Origin: Entrophospora sp. SA101
Taxonomy: Eukaryota > Glomeromycota > Glomeromycetes > Entrophosporales > Entrophosporaceae
Assembly (NCBI GenBank): GCA_958430865.1
Contig: CAUDNR010004378.1
Location: 67,666-131,665 of the forward strand
DNA length: 64,000 bases
Direction: 5' to 3'
A program made the position numbers and the translations under genes. Each line of letters opens with the position of its first letter. The first letter of the stretch is position 1. This document shows, piece by piece, positions 53,899 through 64,000 of the stretch. Under the pieces are notes generated by a model. The model was given only the letters and a program-made list of their open reading frames with translations, did no database searches and was not told the origin of the DNA.

Positions 53899-56492
53899 AC
53901 CTACAAATAAATTCCACTCATTTGATTATTGGAATTTTACATCAGTTTTTATTATTATGAGTAAACATTATTTTTGTTTTAATGACATGATCAATCACTT
54001 TATTTATTTAGATATCAACATGATATATTTTGTCTATCTTATAGTTCAGGCCAATTACAGAGATTTAATTGTAAAAGTTTCAGTCAACCAGTAAAAAAAA
54101 ATTTTTATTTGTTAAACTGGTTTCATTTAAATCATTTTATTTTCCTATGATAATAGTTTTGGGTGTTGTAACAGTTTATATATTTTATATATTATTTAAT
54201 TATCATAAACAAATTTCCTTTTTTAAAAATAAAATTTCATTTAGAACTTTAGAACTTAACCTTGTTTTTTTTTTGTGGAGAACTGAATGATGTGTAACAA
54301 ACAATTTTTTGTACATTTTTTATTATTATTTGATTGCTTTATAAGCTTTTTTTTTCTAACAGGATTAATTGATAAATGATGTAAGTTGGAAAACAAAATC
54401 GCATTATTTAAAGAATAACTTCATCATCACCAAGCTTTAATGATTGATTTATTGTGACTCAACAATAAAAGAATTTCAGCATTCTTTGAAGATTTAAAAG
54501 TAATAAGATGTACAAAACCTGTGTAAAAGTCATTCTAAGTACCAATATTGATCAACCTATGTTGCTTCAAACTCAGACACTAAATATGGCTCAAGCACAT
54601 TATTAATATTATTGTGTATTACTATTATGCATAGTTAACTTCAAAGATCAAAAATTTTGAAAAAACATCAATTTAACACAACTCATATGTAAAGACAATT
54701 TGATTTTATAAATGTAATTAATATTAAAAGAATAGTTTAAAATATATGGAAAAAAAATAAGTAGTAGTAGTTTAATTAAGTAAAATTTCTCCCATGATAA
54801 TTATTCTTCTTGCATCATACATATGTAGTGTAAAATAGTAAATTATAAATCATGGGAAACGTATAAATCGGAAATGATTTACAAAAAGTTACACGCAAAT
54901 AAAATCGGAAAAACTGATCAAGTGATCAAAACAGTTCAATTTATTCAAACACCAATAAAATAATTGACTCACGGAAATATTGGAAATATAAATATTCCAA
55001 CATTCTAAATGTAACGAATTACAAAGTCTCAGAATAACATTTAAACGAAAGAATTTTACATGACTCATGTTGACTAGAAATTACTTGAAAATAATTCTAC
55101 ATGGAAGGTTTAAACAATGATTAAAGAATACATTAATTAGTATAATTTAGGATTTTAAAGAAATCAGAGAACTAGATGATAGACCTCTAAAATGTATAAA
55201 TACATTGTAAATTTCTCTTTCATGTAATTATTAGTTTATTAGTTTTTATTAGTTTTTATTAGTAAACTCAAATATTATTATAAATAAACCTTGACCTTGA
55301 CCTTGACCTTGTCCTTGTTATCTTCGAAAATTACATTTTCGTAATTAATAATTAATTACTATCTTACCAGGGGACACTTTTGATAAGTATAGTTGTATAT
55401 ATTTCTTTAATCTTATTTTCTTGACTTTCGATAATATTGTAGTTATGATTATATCATAAATTTTCTTCTGATCCTGCCTAAATTTACTAGGTTCATGTCT
55501 TTCGAGATAACATCTCTATAACTATGAATTCTTTTCTAAAGAGACTGTTGGTTTTGCTGCTGAGTTTAGTAATTAACAATATATTAAAAAGTGATAGTTG
55601 AATTCAATCCATTGATATTCGGTCAACCAATTCATATCCAGTGATGTTTATGTGTGGTACTTATTTATATAAAAGTAGTATTTTTTAATTTTTTAATGTA
55701 TTTATGAAAGGAAAATAATTTGTAATCACGTAGATAGAGAATTCAAAATAACGCCATCTTTATATCTTTGTCATAAAAATTAGAAATTTGTTCAATTGCT
55801 TGCTATTTATAGCAATCAGACGAAATTCTGTCTAAATCATTGACAATGTTGCCGAGTACATTGTGATGAGTATTGAGAACATTGTTTTCTGCGGTTTGAA
55901 AGTAAAATTCTACTGAACATTACAATAATAAGAATTGATGGTATGTCACATTTCTGAGAAGAATATGCATTTTAATATTACAATCACCAGTTGTAAACGT
56001 TCAGTGATTTTCTTTAGTAGATTCTTTGTTTCAACCATTGCCAGGAGATCTTAAATTATTGTTGTTGTTGTTACAGTCATTTTTATAGCTAATCTGGGCC
56101 ATTATTCAAAAAAACAATATTCTATATGATGTTTGGTGAAATAAGTTGTAAAACTATCACGTCAAATTCAATGCCATTGAGTCAAGAATGACACAAGTCA
56201 AAAACTCTTAACGTAAGCAATATTGTTTTAAAGGCTAATAAAATACGAAATCTCACAAAATAGCATATATTCCCTTCAATTTGGCATCAAAAGCCAATAC
56301 CTATTATGTAGATTATTGATAAAACACAATGTTTTTATTGATATTGCGACTAAATACTCACAATTGTTTATTTTTTTAGTTATAATATAATGTGATTTAG
56401 GGTGCCTATGTTAGTCCAAGTTTATATAGCCACGAAAACTGAAGCTTTAATATATACTAGTCAAGAAGCACTGTTATGTTCATTAGATACTA
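53899..56492. other. Intergenic region, mostly unique
   Basis: Diverged repeat sequence to 54513, then unique AT-rich DNA. A (CCTTGA)4 microsatellite is at 55289-55312, preceded by tandem ttagtttttattag. That arrangement can mark the 3' end of a retroelement, but no coding sequence supports it. Confidence 0.5.
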
Positions 56493-56618
56493 CAGTTCAC
56501 TTTCTCTGTAATGAACACTTCCATGTTGTCTCTGATTCTTTTTTTTTTTATAATTAAATTTCTCTCTCTATAATAAACACCTTAGCAAACACAAGTACGT
56601 TATCGGAAGAATGAACTG
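56493..56618. mobile_element. pogo-type MITE with TA duplication
   Basis: 126 bp. The left end cagttcactttctctgtaat and the right end cggaagaatgaactg (inverse cagttcattcttccg) are flanked by TA at 56491-56492 and 56619-56620. Only ~10 terminal bases match well, so this is an old copy. Confidence 0.65.
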
Positions 56619-57289
56619 TATATATTATTAATATAGAAATCGTGTAACATAAAATTTTATAGAATGTTATTACTTACATCAAGTGGCTTTATTTACATCA
56701 AGTGATTCTATTTACTCAAGGGTTTTTCCTTTAGTCAATCGTCAAAATGTTCCTGGTGAGAAACTAACTTTAGTCAATACTTTAGTTACGTCATCAATGA
56801 CTAATGTCAAAAGTTTCGTCATACATCATTAGTCAGATATATTTATTTTGGTACAGACTCTGCCTTTAATTTGTTGCAGTTTTTAGAAATCATTTACCGT
56901 GTATCCCATAAATAAATTTTATATAAAAAAATTAGAATTGATTTTTTTTTCTATTTTAGAATTAATACTGTATTAACAACTTCTTGTGCTTGCTTACTCC
57001 CTTGGTATAAAACTCTTTTTGCTCATTGTGAATATCTTCATTAGGCAGTGAAATTTCAAATCGATGGTTAAACAAAAATATCAGAAAAATTGAAATTTAT
57101 GATTCACATTAATTGGCTTTATTATTTGATCCAGAGATGTAGCAGTTGAAAATCTGGAAAAAACAAAAAAGATATCAGCATGATATCCTTTCATCCCCAA
57201 CTTGCTAGTAATAAAAATAGTGCTGATTATGGTTTACATAAAGAAGTTATATAAGATCCGTTAAAAAAAAAAAGATTTAATATTGGTTT

Positions 57290-57705
57290 AGTAGATTTTG
57301 CGGCTCGATGATGGTGAAACTGAAAAAAAAATGAAATTGATCAATATTTGTTTAATGAATTGAATTTAGATATTTTAGAATGATGGAAACCCCATCCAAA
57401 TGAATATCCAAAACTAACAATATCATGTTCCTATTATTTATCAATTCCCGCCTCAAGTACAGTCTGTAAATGGGATTTCAGTGCAGCCGGTTAACAATAA
57501 ATGAACATTGATTCAAATTTAATCTAGAAACAGTTGATAGCATACTCGTCATATGTAGTGCTCTCAAATAACAATTATACTTTATTTTGTGCATTTAATT
57601 AAATAAAAAACCATTTTCTATAATCTGGGTTTGGTTGGTATAATAATAAAATTTTGATACCATGCGAGTATCGGTTTCAATTATTATTACCCACGCAGGC
57701 CTCTA
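57290..57705 (+). pseudogene. hAT transposase C-terminal relic with its right terminal repeat
   Basis: The plus strand gives LFNELNLDILE, a stop, WKPHPNEYPKLTISCSYYLSIPASSTVCKWDFSAAG, then stops. This is the hAT dimerisation domain with a lost Trp codon (tga for tgg). A terminus gcaggcctcta ends at 57705, matching the element at 7850-8677. Coding end to terminus is ~160 bp here and ~200 bp there, so the two are related elements. The left end was not found. Confidence 0.68.
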
Positions 57706-58013
57706 GTCAGGAATAGTTGGAAAGCAGTCATTAAAAATAATAATATTAATTTAGTTAATAACTATATATTAATATATATATTGAAATTCACGCGTGTGAA
57801 CCTAAATTAGCCAATCAAAATTTTGTATCAAACACTCCACCCCCAAAAATTTTTAATTATAAATTTCAAATTCACACGATTCAACAATATCTAAAATTGC
57901 ATCATTTTCTTTTCCTTTTACTCTTGATCAAAAAAAAATTTAAAATAAATTTTAGATTGCAAAGTTCCACCACTGCAATTGTCACCAATCTCAAGCAACA
58001 AAGGATAATCCAA

Positions 58014-58455
58014 ATGTTGAAGACAGAAACCTCAAAAGTCGAAGGTAGTTAAATTGTCTTTGTATTTGTGTGACCAACTGGCCTGAATATTTTTTCTTTT
58101 TTCTTGATTTCCAGCTAAGAAGGCCACCATAATCTGGGTCTTGACGATATTTTTTTCCCCGTACAAAGCCTGTGAGAATTGGCACGAGTCTCGCTGCTTT
58201 GTCTCCATGAAACTCGCTAAAGAAGCAATGAAAAAAGAAGCAATGAGCCTATACAAAGACTCTGAAATTATCCAAGAAGCTGATAACAAGTATTTTGAAA
58301 GAAGCTCGAGGGAAATACACTTTGGAGAAAGCCGAGATGAATCCGATTATAGAAGAGAGTTTGGCTTCTGTAAAATTGACCCTGTCAAACTGGAAGGCGA
58401 AGAAAGCGGTGATGACATGCCATTAAATGACAAGACGAGTGTGATTGAAGAATAA
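58014..58455 (+). CDS. Small two-exon hypothetical protein
   Basis: ATG at 58014; exons 58014-58044 and 58115-58455 join in phase (gaag/gtagtt ... tttccag/ct), giving 123 residues. It has a short hydrophobic stretch, ATIIWVLTIFFSPY, early on, then a charged region with KLAKEAMKKEAMSLYKDSE (helical) and an acidic C-terminus. An upstream in-frame stretch from about 57955 is also open, so the start may lie in an earlier exon. Family unknown. GC content is higher than its flanks, supporting a real gene. Confidence 0.45.
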
Positions 58456-60335
58456 AGTAAGGCATGAATGATCATTTTCTAATTGACAGTTTTATGCCAC
58501 GACTACATTTGTTGATTATATATTGGCTTTCTTTTTAATATAGATACATACAACTGTGCAGTTATCTTGCTTGATTTTCTTTTTTTTTAGTATTTCTAAA
58601 AGATTCTTTGTGGATGAGACAGGGAATCTTGGATTTTATACAACAAAGATAAAAACAAAATTCAAAAATGAATCATTAAAATTAAAAATTGTTACTTTGC
58701 TTTAAAAACATCATTTTTTTTTAACTATGTTAGGTTTTAAATTGGTATGCTTATTAGTGACGTTATTTTCCTGCATTTAAATGATACATTTCAGAGGTGT
58801 TATACATGATTCCAATTATACATCTTCTTTACCTCCATTTTATCATTACTTGACAACATTGCCATCTTGTTAAAAATAGTTCCAAACATAACTCCTTTTT
58901 TACTTCACGTAATTTATTCATGCCTTTGGTCTGGAAATATTATATTGATATATTATTGAGAACTAATTTACTTAAATTATTATATGATTAAGTTTTATGT
59001 AAGACTATGAGACAAGAACTATTATCACTTTGAATTTTATATACAGAAAAGAAAATAACAAAATTTTTTTTTTATAATTAATCAGTCAACTAAATTTGAA
59101 GACATTAATCTGAAAAGACAGACAAGTAACAGGTTATGTAAACCACAAATATTACAACGTGGATCAAAGATTGATTATTTAATCATCTTGTTGACAGATT
59201 ATGATACAATATGTGGAAAAACAGAGTTGTAACATTTACAAGGTCCAAACAACAACAATCATAATTATATTTTTTAATTTGACTTAAAAATGACAAGGGT
59301 GCAAGACTATTTATTGTCCATCTCTTCAATACAATAATCACCCTTCCTCTTCTTGTCCTTAACCATCTGGTTGCTTCCTTACTTCAAAGTACTCAGCAAA
59401 AATGCAAAAATACGAAATTCATAAATGAATATTTTATTTAGAAGATAATGATGTTAATTATTAAAAATTAAATTATATATACTAATCCAATGTTTCAAAA
59501 TTAAGGAACCCAAAAACCATTTTTAAAGTTCTTTTTTTAGCAGACACATCTTGACACCAAGCCACTATAGAATTTTCTGTAGAGCAAATTTTATTTATAC
59601 AATAAAATAGATCATTATTGTTACTAAATTAGATCAGATGAACAAGTAACATTGACTCTACAAACGCAAAAAGCATAACAACGAGGTAGTTGTTTGTGTA
59701 TAAATAAGGTTAAAAATAAAAATCATATGTAGTCTTATTTCATTATGATACGTTTTCAATAAATTGTAAATGAAAACACCTAATACTGTAGATACAAATG
59801 GCATGACTTTGAAATCACCTCAAGAATTAGACATTTTTTTATCTTATGGAACATAAAAATAACGTAAGAACATATATCATTCTTTTGCCTCAATTCAGAG
59901 TTTCATGTTTGCTCCTATGTTGGAATGTTTATTTGGTTCTAAAAATATAATCTTGAGATAAATTGGCAATGTTTTTATTCACATTCAATAAATTTTCAAC
60001 AAAAATTTAATTTGTATCCAATGAATAGTCCTAGTGATGTAAATAAGATTAGAAGGAATGATAAAAGAAATGTTAGAATTAGGCTGTAACTAATGCCAGG
60101 CATAAAAATAAAATATGCAGTCAAAGATATAGAAGCTTTATTTGTGGAGCAAGCGGAAAAGCAGCTCATAAAGATATCACTAGATCAAAACAAGCTATTC
60201 ATGCTGTTGCATGACCAGCTTTGTAAGAAATATATCTTGAGGATGATTTGGATAAAATAGGCATACATGTTTGGATTAAAAAGCATCTGGTAAAATAATT
60301 TAAAAATAAAAACTTTATTTTTAATATTGAAAGCA
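58456..60335. other. Intergenic region, no gene recognised
   Basis: AT-rich. From about 60110, frames broken by stops give pieces such as EDDLDKIGIHVWIKKHLVK, probably the decayed start of the element-like gene that follows. Confidence 0.45.
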
Positions 60336-61226
60336 TATGCCAGCACCAGGCCTATACTTAAATCTAAGTTACTTTCAATCAACTTTCCCTGCCTGGTCTC
60401 CTCAATTAAGCTTAAGGTAAATGGTTTTGATTAAATCATTTAGTCATCATTATTTATGATTATAACTGATTTGTATAAAAAAACAAATTAATATAATCAT
60501 CTTTCAGATTCTCTAGTGATACAACAGCTACATTCACCTTAATGGGTAAACTCCCCAGTCCTCTCAACTCTCCACAACCTCCAATCTTTGGCGGATTAAA
60601 ATATGAAACATTTAAACCCTTTGAATATTAAAAATTGATTAGATCAATTAAAAATACAGATAGATAATCCAACTAAATCGTCTAATAAAAAGAGAAAATC
60701 TATGATTAAAATTGTAATGGGATATCAAGACAATCATTACTATATTAAGGTTATGTGGGTGAGTAGTCATCTGACATTTCCCTTCGATTGATTTTTTATA
60801 TGTATAAAAGGAACTTTATAGAAGCCTTTGAACTTTGTAAAAGAATCGTCTTATTTATTTATAGAGATAATATTAATAATCTTTATTACAAAATTGGAAC
60901 CATTAATAGATCAAGTAGTGCAAAGGAAAATCGAAATGGAATCCAATCCAAAATTTGATAAAATAAATAGATATAGGAATATCAGAGACACTGTCCAGAT
61001 AGCTATTGATAGTGAAGAAAATCGTCTTGATGATCCTATGGATGTTGATTATACTCTTTATAATCTCTCCAGGCAACTTCCAGTGGGTACTCCCAGAAGA
61101 ATTGTGAATCAAACTAATACTGAATATGAAGAAGTTGATGAAGAATCTGAATATGAGGACAAGGATGATGAATATGAATATGAGGAAGAAACCTATACTA
61201 CAAATTCTGTAAAAGTCTTGTGTTGA
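60336..61226 (+). pseudogene. Decayed gag-like region of a retroelement-type gene
   Basis: An ATG at about 60336 opens MPAPGLYLNLSYFQSTFPAW. After a GT..AG intron (about 60417-60507) it continues FSSDTTATFTLMGKLPSPLN to a stop near 60631. Frame-shifted pieces follow: KIQIDNPTKSSNKKRKS, YQDNHYYIKVMW. The frame at 60828-61226 then has PLIDQVVQRKIEMES, DDPMDVDYTLYNLSRQLPVG and an acidic EYEEVDEESEYEDKDDEYEY tail. Position and composition suit the region upstream of an aspartic protease domain. At least two frame breaks. Confidence 0.45.
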
Positions 61227-61265
61227 AGATAATACCTAAAAAGAAGATTGTAACTTGGGAAGTCT

Positions 61266-62527
61266 ATGAAGCTACTAGAATATCTCATTACAGCAGTAAA
61301 GCAAGGCAAAAATCCATCTCATGCAAACACTTCTTTGAATGAGCAACAGTCCATTGAGAACACTTCTAATAATCAACCAGCTATTGAAAATGTTAGTGAA
61401 CTTATGGTATTCAATATTCCTAATAAACCAGCTAGTGATGTAGTAACTATAAAGTGCAAAATTAATAAATTAAGTATCCCTAGTGCTGTCCTTGATGGTG
61501 AGACAAATTGCTCTATAATGTCATTAAATATTGCTAAAAAATTGGAACATGATAATGATACAAGTAGACCTACTTCTCTTGAAGGTGTAGCTGCTAAATC
61601 TGATACTATTGGGTGGGTGTACAATATTCCTGTAAGGGCGCTGACATATATTAACTAATATTTTAGGGGGTGGGGGTATAACAGAAAATCTTAGGTCACA
61701 CATAATCTCATAAATAACGTGATCATAATAGCTTCAGTGAAAGATCTGCTGCATTTTTATAATTTTGAATGTAAGTGTTTTTAATTTGGGAATGTTCTAC
61801 ATGTAAATCAATTGTCATTACACATTTTTTGTCTACAGGATGATATGGCAATTAATTCTCACATTCTCATATACATAAATGCTATAATTAATAATTCTTT
61901 ATCTGATATACATTTCCTTAAATATATTTTGTCAAAAGATTCACTTTTATTGTAATTGAGAAGAGAGAAATAATCAAGAATCCTTGAGTTTTGTTCTTAG
62001 ATTTTCCTTTAGCAGGATGCATTGTTTGTAACTTTCAAATAAGTAAGTGTTATTACACTCAAAACCAAATAGGTTGTTTTGTCAAGAAATTGCCAATGCA
62101 AATCACACCCAGGAATTCCAAGAGATCGTAATATATTATAAAGGAAAATTTTTTTACTCCAATGTTGCTTTAAAATGTTTGATTTATTAATAAAATTAAT
62201 TCTTTTTATTTTGCTTGTGCTTTGTTGATACCTAAAAGGATAAATGATTGTCATACACATGATCAAAATGTCTTACCTAGGGAAGTAAATGCTACTATTA
62301 AAATAATATATGTCAGTGTCCTAAGTGTTGGATTCTTCACTTTATTAAATGATTTTATCATTGTGGATGATAATAAACCTCACTACTTCTTGGTACACCT
62401 TGTCTTGATAGAGCACAGGCTAAAATAGATTTCCAGAATCAAATTCTTTATGTTGGTGACTCTGCTGGTTTAATGTTTAATGTACCTATCTCTGTCCATA
62501 AGGGTAAAGATAAAAAAAAATCGTAAA
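61266..62527 (+). pseudogene. Retropepsin-like aspartic protease domain, split and frameshifted
   Basis: The first half (61266-61658) has VTIKCKINKLSIPSAVLDGETNCSIMS, the strand-loop of a retropepsin, but with D-G-E where D-S/T-G is expected, then NIAKKLE and a GVAAKSDTIGWVYNIPV strand. The second half resumes at about 62330 with FIIVDDNKPHYFL and, after a one-base frame change near 62390, LGTPCLDRAQAKIDFQNQIL, the conserved end of the fold (LG...L..A.A.IDF). About 700 bp lie between the halves; a gtaagg donor at about 61632 makes an intron possible. The altered catalytic triad and the frameshift argue for an inactive relic. Confidence 0.6.
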
Positions 62528-62567
62528 TAATGCATCAATTGCCCATACTAAATCCAATAGATCTAAA

Positions 62568-62702
62568 ACAGATCAAATATGCACAGAATGTGGAAAGAAG
62601 TTCATGTACCCATCAGGATTAAAATGTCACTTGAATGGAAAAAAAGTATCTTGTGGGAAACATAATATGGTACCTATTCATCTGATAACAGATGAACATT
62701 AG
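62568..62702 (+). pseudogene. C2H2-type zinc finger fragment
   Basis: An open frame encoding ICTECGKKFMYPSGLKCHLNGKK then SCGKH and stopping at 62700-62702. C-x2-C-x9-C.H with the K-K-F and G-L-K-C-H spacing resembles a C2H2 finger. It is separated from the protease end by a stop at about 62524. Likely the C-terminus of the same decayed gene. Confidence 0.5.
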
Positions 62703-63263
62703 TTATACTAAGATTTAAACTTATGCTATTCATAAAATATAAAAATCATAATGTTTTTATAGCTCGCTAAAAGTTAGAAAGGAAACTGTAAAATGCCATC
62801 ATTCAACAACCCTGGAAATTCTTTATATTGTGAGATAGTAAAACTTGGACCTATCAATTACCCGGTTAATATTGACCAATTAGAATGAATTTGCTACATA
62901 AGTCGTGTGATGCATTAAATATTACAACCATCTTTCTATATTAATATATTGTAATGGTTGCATCGCATATTGTGTAATGTTTATACTGAAGATCTTTATA
63001 TTCATATTTCTGCAACAGGAGAGACCGTTCTGGGAACACAAAATTAACAGGAGGGAACACAAAATTTTAACCCATGCCATTTGTTGATCGACCAATTAAA
63101 ATCGCGAATTTGATAAATGTAGAAATAAATATGAGTTTGATTCATTTTGTCAACAATCACTTCACCAACAATTGTTTCATTAAAGAATTTAAGAAGTTGG
63201 AAGGAACCATTGAAATAGTCTGATAAATTAAATTGTACTACTCGAAAATGTATTTAAAGAGTT

Positions 63264-63512
63264 TCAAGTTTTTTAAATGATTTTTGTCCATCTAACCGCA
63301 AATAATTATTATTATAATTAGTAATCTTGCCACAGCGGATTTTAAACAAAATTTTCTTATTATTATTAGTTATTATTAATAAATATACGGAATACAGATA
63401 TTTAATTATCTCAATAAAAAAATCGGAAATTAATGAAATAAGATAATTTTCGATAATTATGTTATCTTACGATATGTAATGATATTTAGGATAATTAATG
63501 ATAAAGATAATA
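63264..63512. repeat. 249-bp repeat, second copy
   Basis: Equals 36552-36800 in the lines compared. Confidence 0.85.
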
Positions 63513-64000
63513 CACAGTGAGTCTCGGTATAGCGGACCTCGGTATAGCGGATTTGGGGTTTAGCGGATAAATTTTCAAAACCAAATTTTTCCATAACAAT
63601 TTTATCTCGGTTTAACGGATTTAACGGATTTTTCATATAAATTCGGTTTACCAGATATTTTTTAAAAATTCATACGTGTCACTTACAATAAATTTTTCTC
63701 GATATTACGATAATGATGATCTTTACTATTTTGGGCTAATAAGAGTAATGACGCGCAAATATTAAATATTAATATTAAGAATGTAAAATAATCAGCAATA
63801 CATCCGCAATTTCGTCTAACATATTTTTAACTATTTCTTGGCAATGACACTATAAATATGTCATTTCCTTTTGTTTTTTTATATGCTAAAATCGTAAATA
63901 TTGTAAAAGAACAAAGTGAAGTCGATGACGATGAAACAAATGAAACAAATGAACCTGAGCTGATGATCATTAATATGGAGGCTATAAAAGCTCCGGAAAC
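63513..64000 (+). mobile_element. pogo/Tigger-like transposon, second copy, cut by window end
   Basis: Starts cacagtgagtctcggtatag after TA. It matches 36801-37300 with scattered substitutions and small indels, e.g. ttaccagat for ttaccggat. It includes the start of the same acidic C-terminal transposase remnant (DDDETNETNEPE). The right end is outside the window. Confidence 0.8.

Larger units (their letters stand above)
38832..54513 (+). repeat. Segmental repeat, copy 2 (complete)
   Basis: Direct repeat of 19767-35203 and, from 47592, of 1-7195. The first substitution I see in the kinase exon is actcctgaatg (about 53316), where copies 0 and 1 have actccagaatg. After the kinase its flank resembles copy 0 more than copy 1, sharing gagaactgaatgat and the stretch to 54513. 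Confidence 0.95.

Noticed and set aside
55281..55312. Telomere-like (CCTTGA)n
   Set aside because: Only four units, internal, and not a fungal telomere repeat such as TTAGGG; called a microsatellite.

Overview
This is eukaryotic, very AT-rich nuclear DNA with intron-dense genes (short GT..AG introns), many degraded transposons and two 10-N assembly gaps. The protein kinases carry the HGDLHSGN / HCDLHSGN catalytic-loop style and the CxxC..CxxC plus LEWIPF/Y lead-in that I know from the expanded tyrosine-kinase-like (TKL) families of arbuscular mycorrhizal fungi. I infer a Glomeromycotina genome (Rhizophagus-like). This rests on family recognition and composition, not on a database search.

Layout. 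A multi-gene block appears three times in direct orientation. Copy 0 (1-7195) is cut by the window start. Copy 1 is 19767-35203 and copy 2 is 38832-54513. Each full block holds: a ~460-bp miniature inverted-repeat element (MITE) at its left border; a TKL-type kinase on the minus strand; an inverted, decayed copy of that kinase's 3' end; a 330-aa acidic/membrane protein; a complete 18-exon CLU1 gene (1256 aa by my splicing); and a second TKL-type kinase on the plus strand. Most of the block reads the same in all copies, including microsatellites. Divergence begins abruptly inside the left MITE and inside the last kinase exon. Copy 0's kinase has lost one A in a homopolymer and is frameshifted.

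Between copies 0 and 1 (7200-19760) lies a single-copy housekeeping stretch: the largest subunit of RNA polymerase III (RPC1, minus strand), a head-to-head LSM-domain gene (NAA38/Mak31-like, NatC auxiliary subunit; 60 bp between start codons), and SRP19 (minus strand). hAT relics and MITEs surround them, two with recognisable 8-bp target-site duplications. Between copies 1 and 2 (35204-38831) are a gap, a pogo-type MITE, an 866-bp pogo/Tigger-like element with transposase remains, and a three-exon gene of unknown function. After copy 2 (54514-64000) come a pogo-type MITE, a hAT relic, a small two-exon gene, a decayed gag/aspartic-protease-like gene ending in a C2H2 finger, and a second copy of the pogo-like element running off the window.

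The housekeeping genes concern translation and RNA supply (Pol III transcription, SRP targeting, N-terminal acetylation, CLU1 handling of mRNAs for mitochondrial proteins). I see no sign of co-regulation beyond the RPC1/NAA38 shared promoter. The feature most worth checking is the triplicated CLU1-kinase block: recent segmental duplication, gene conversion, or an assembly artefact.
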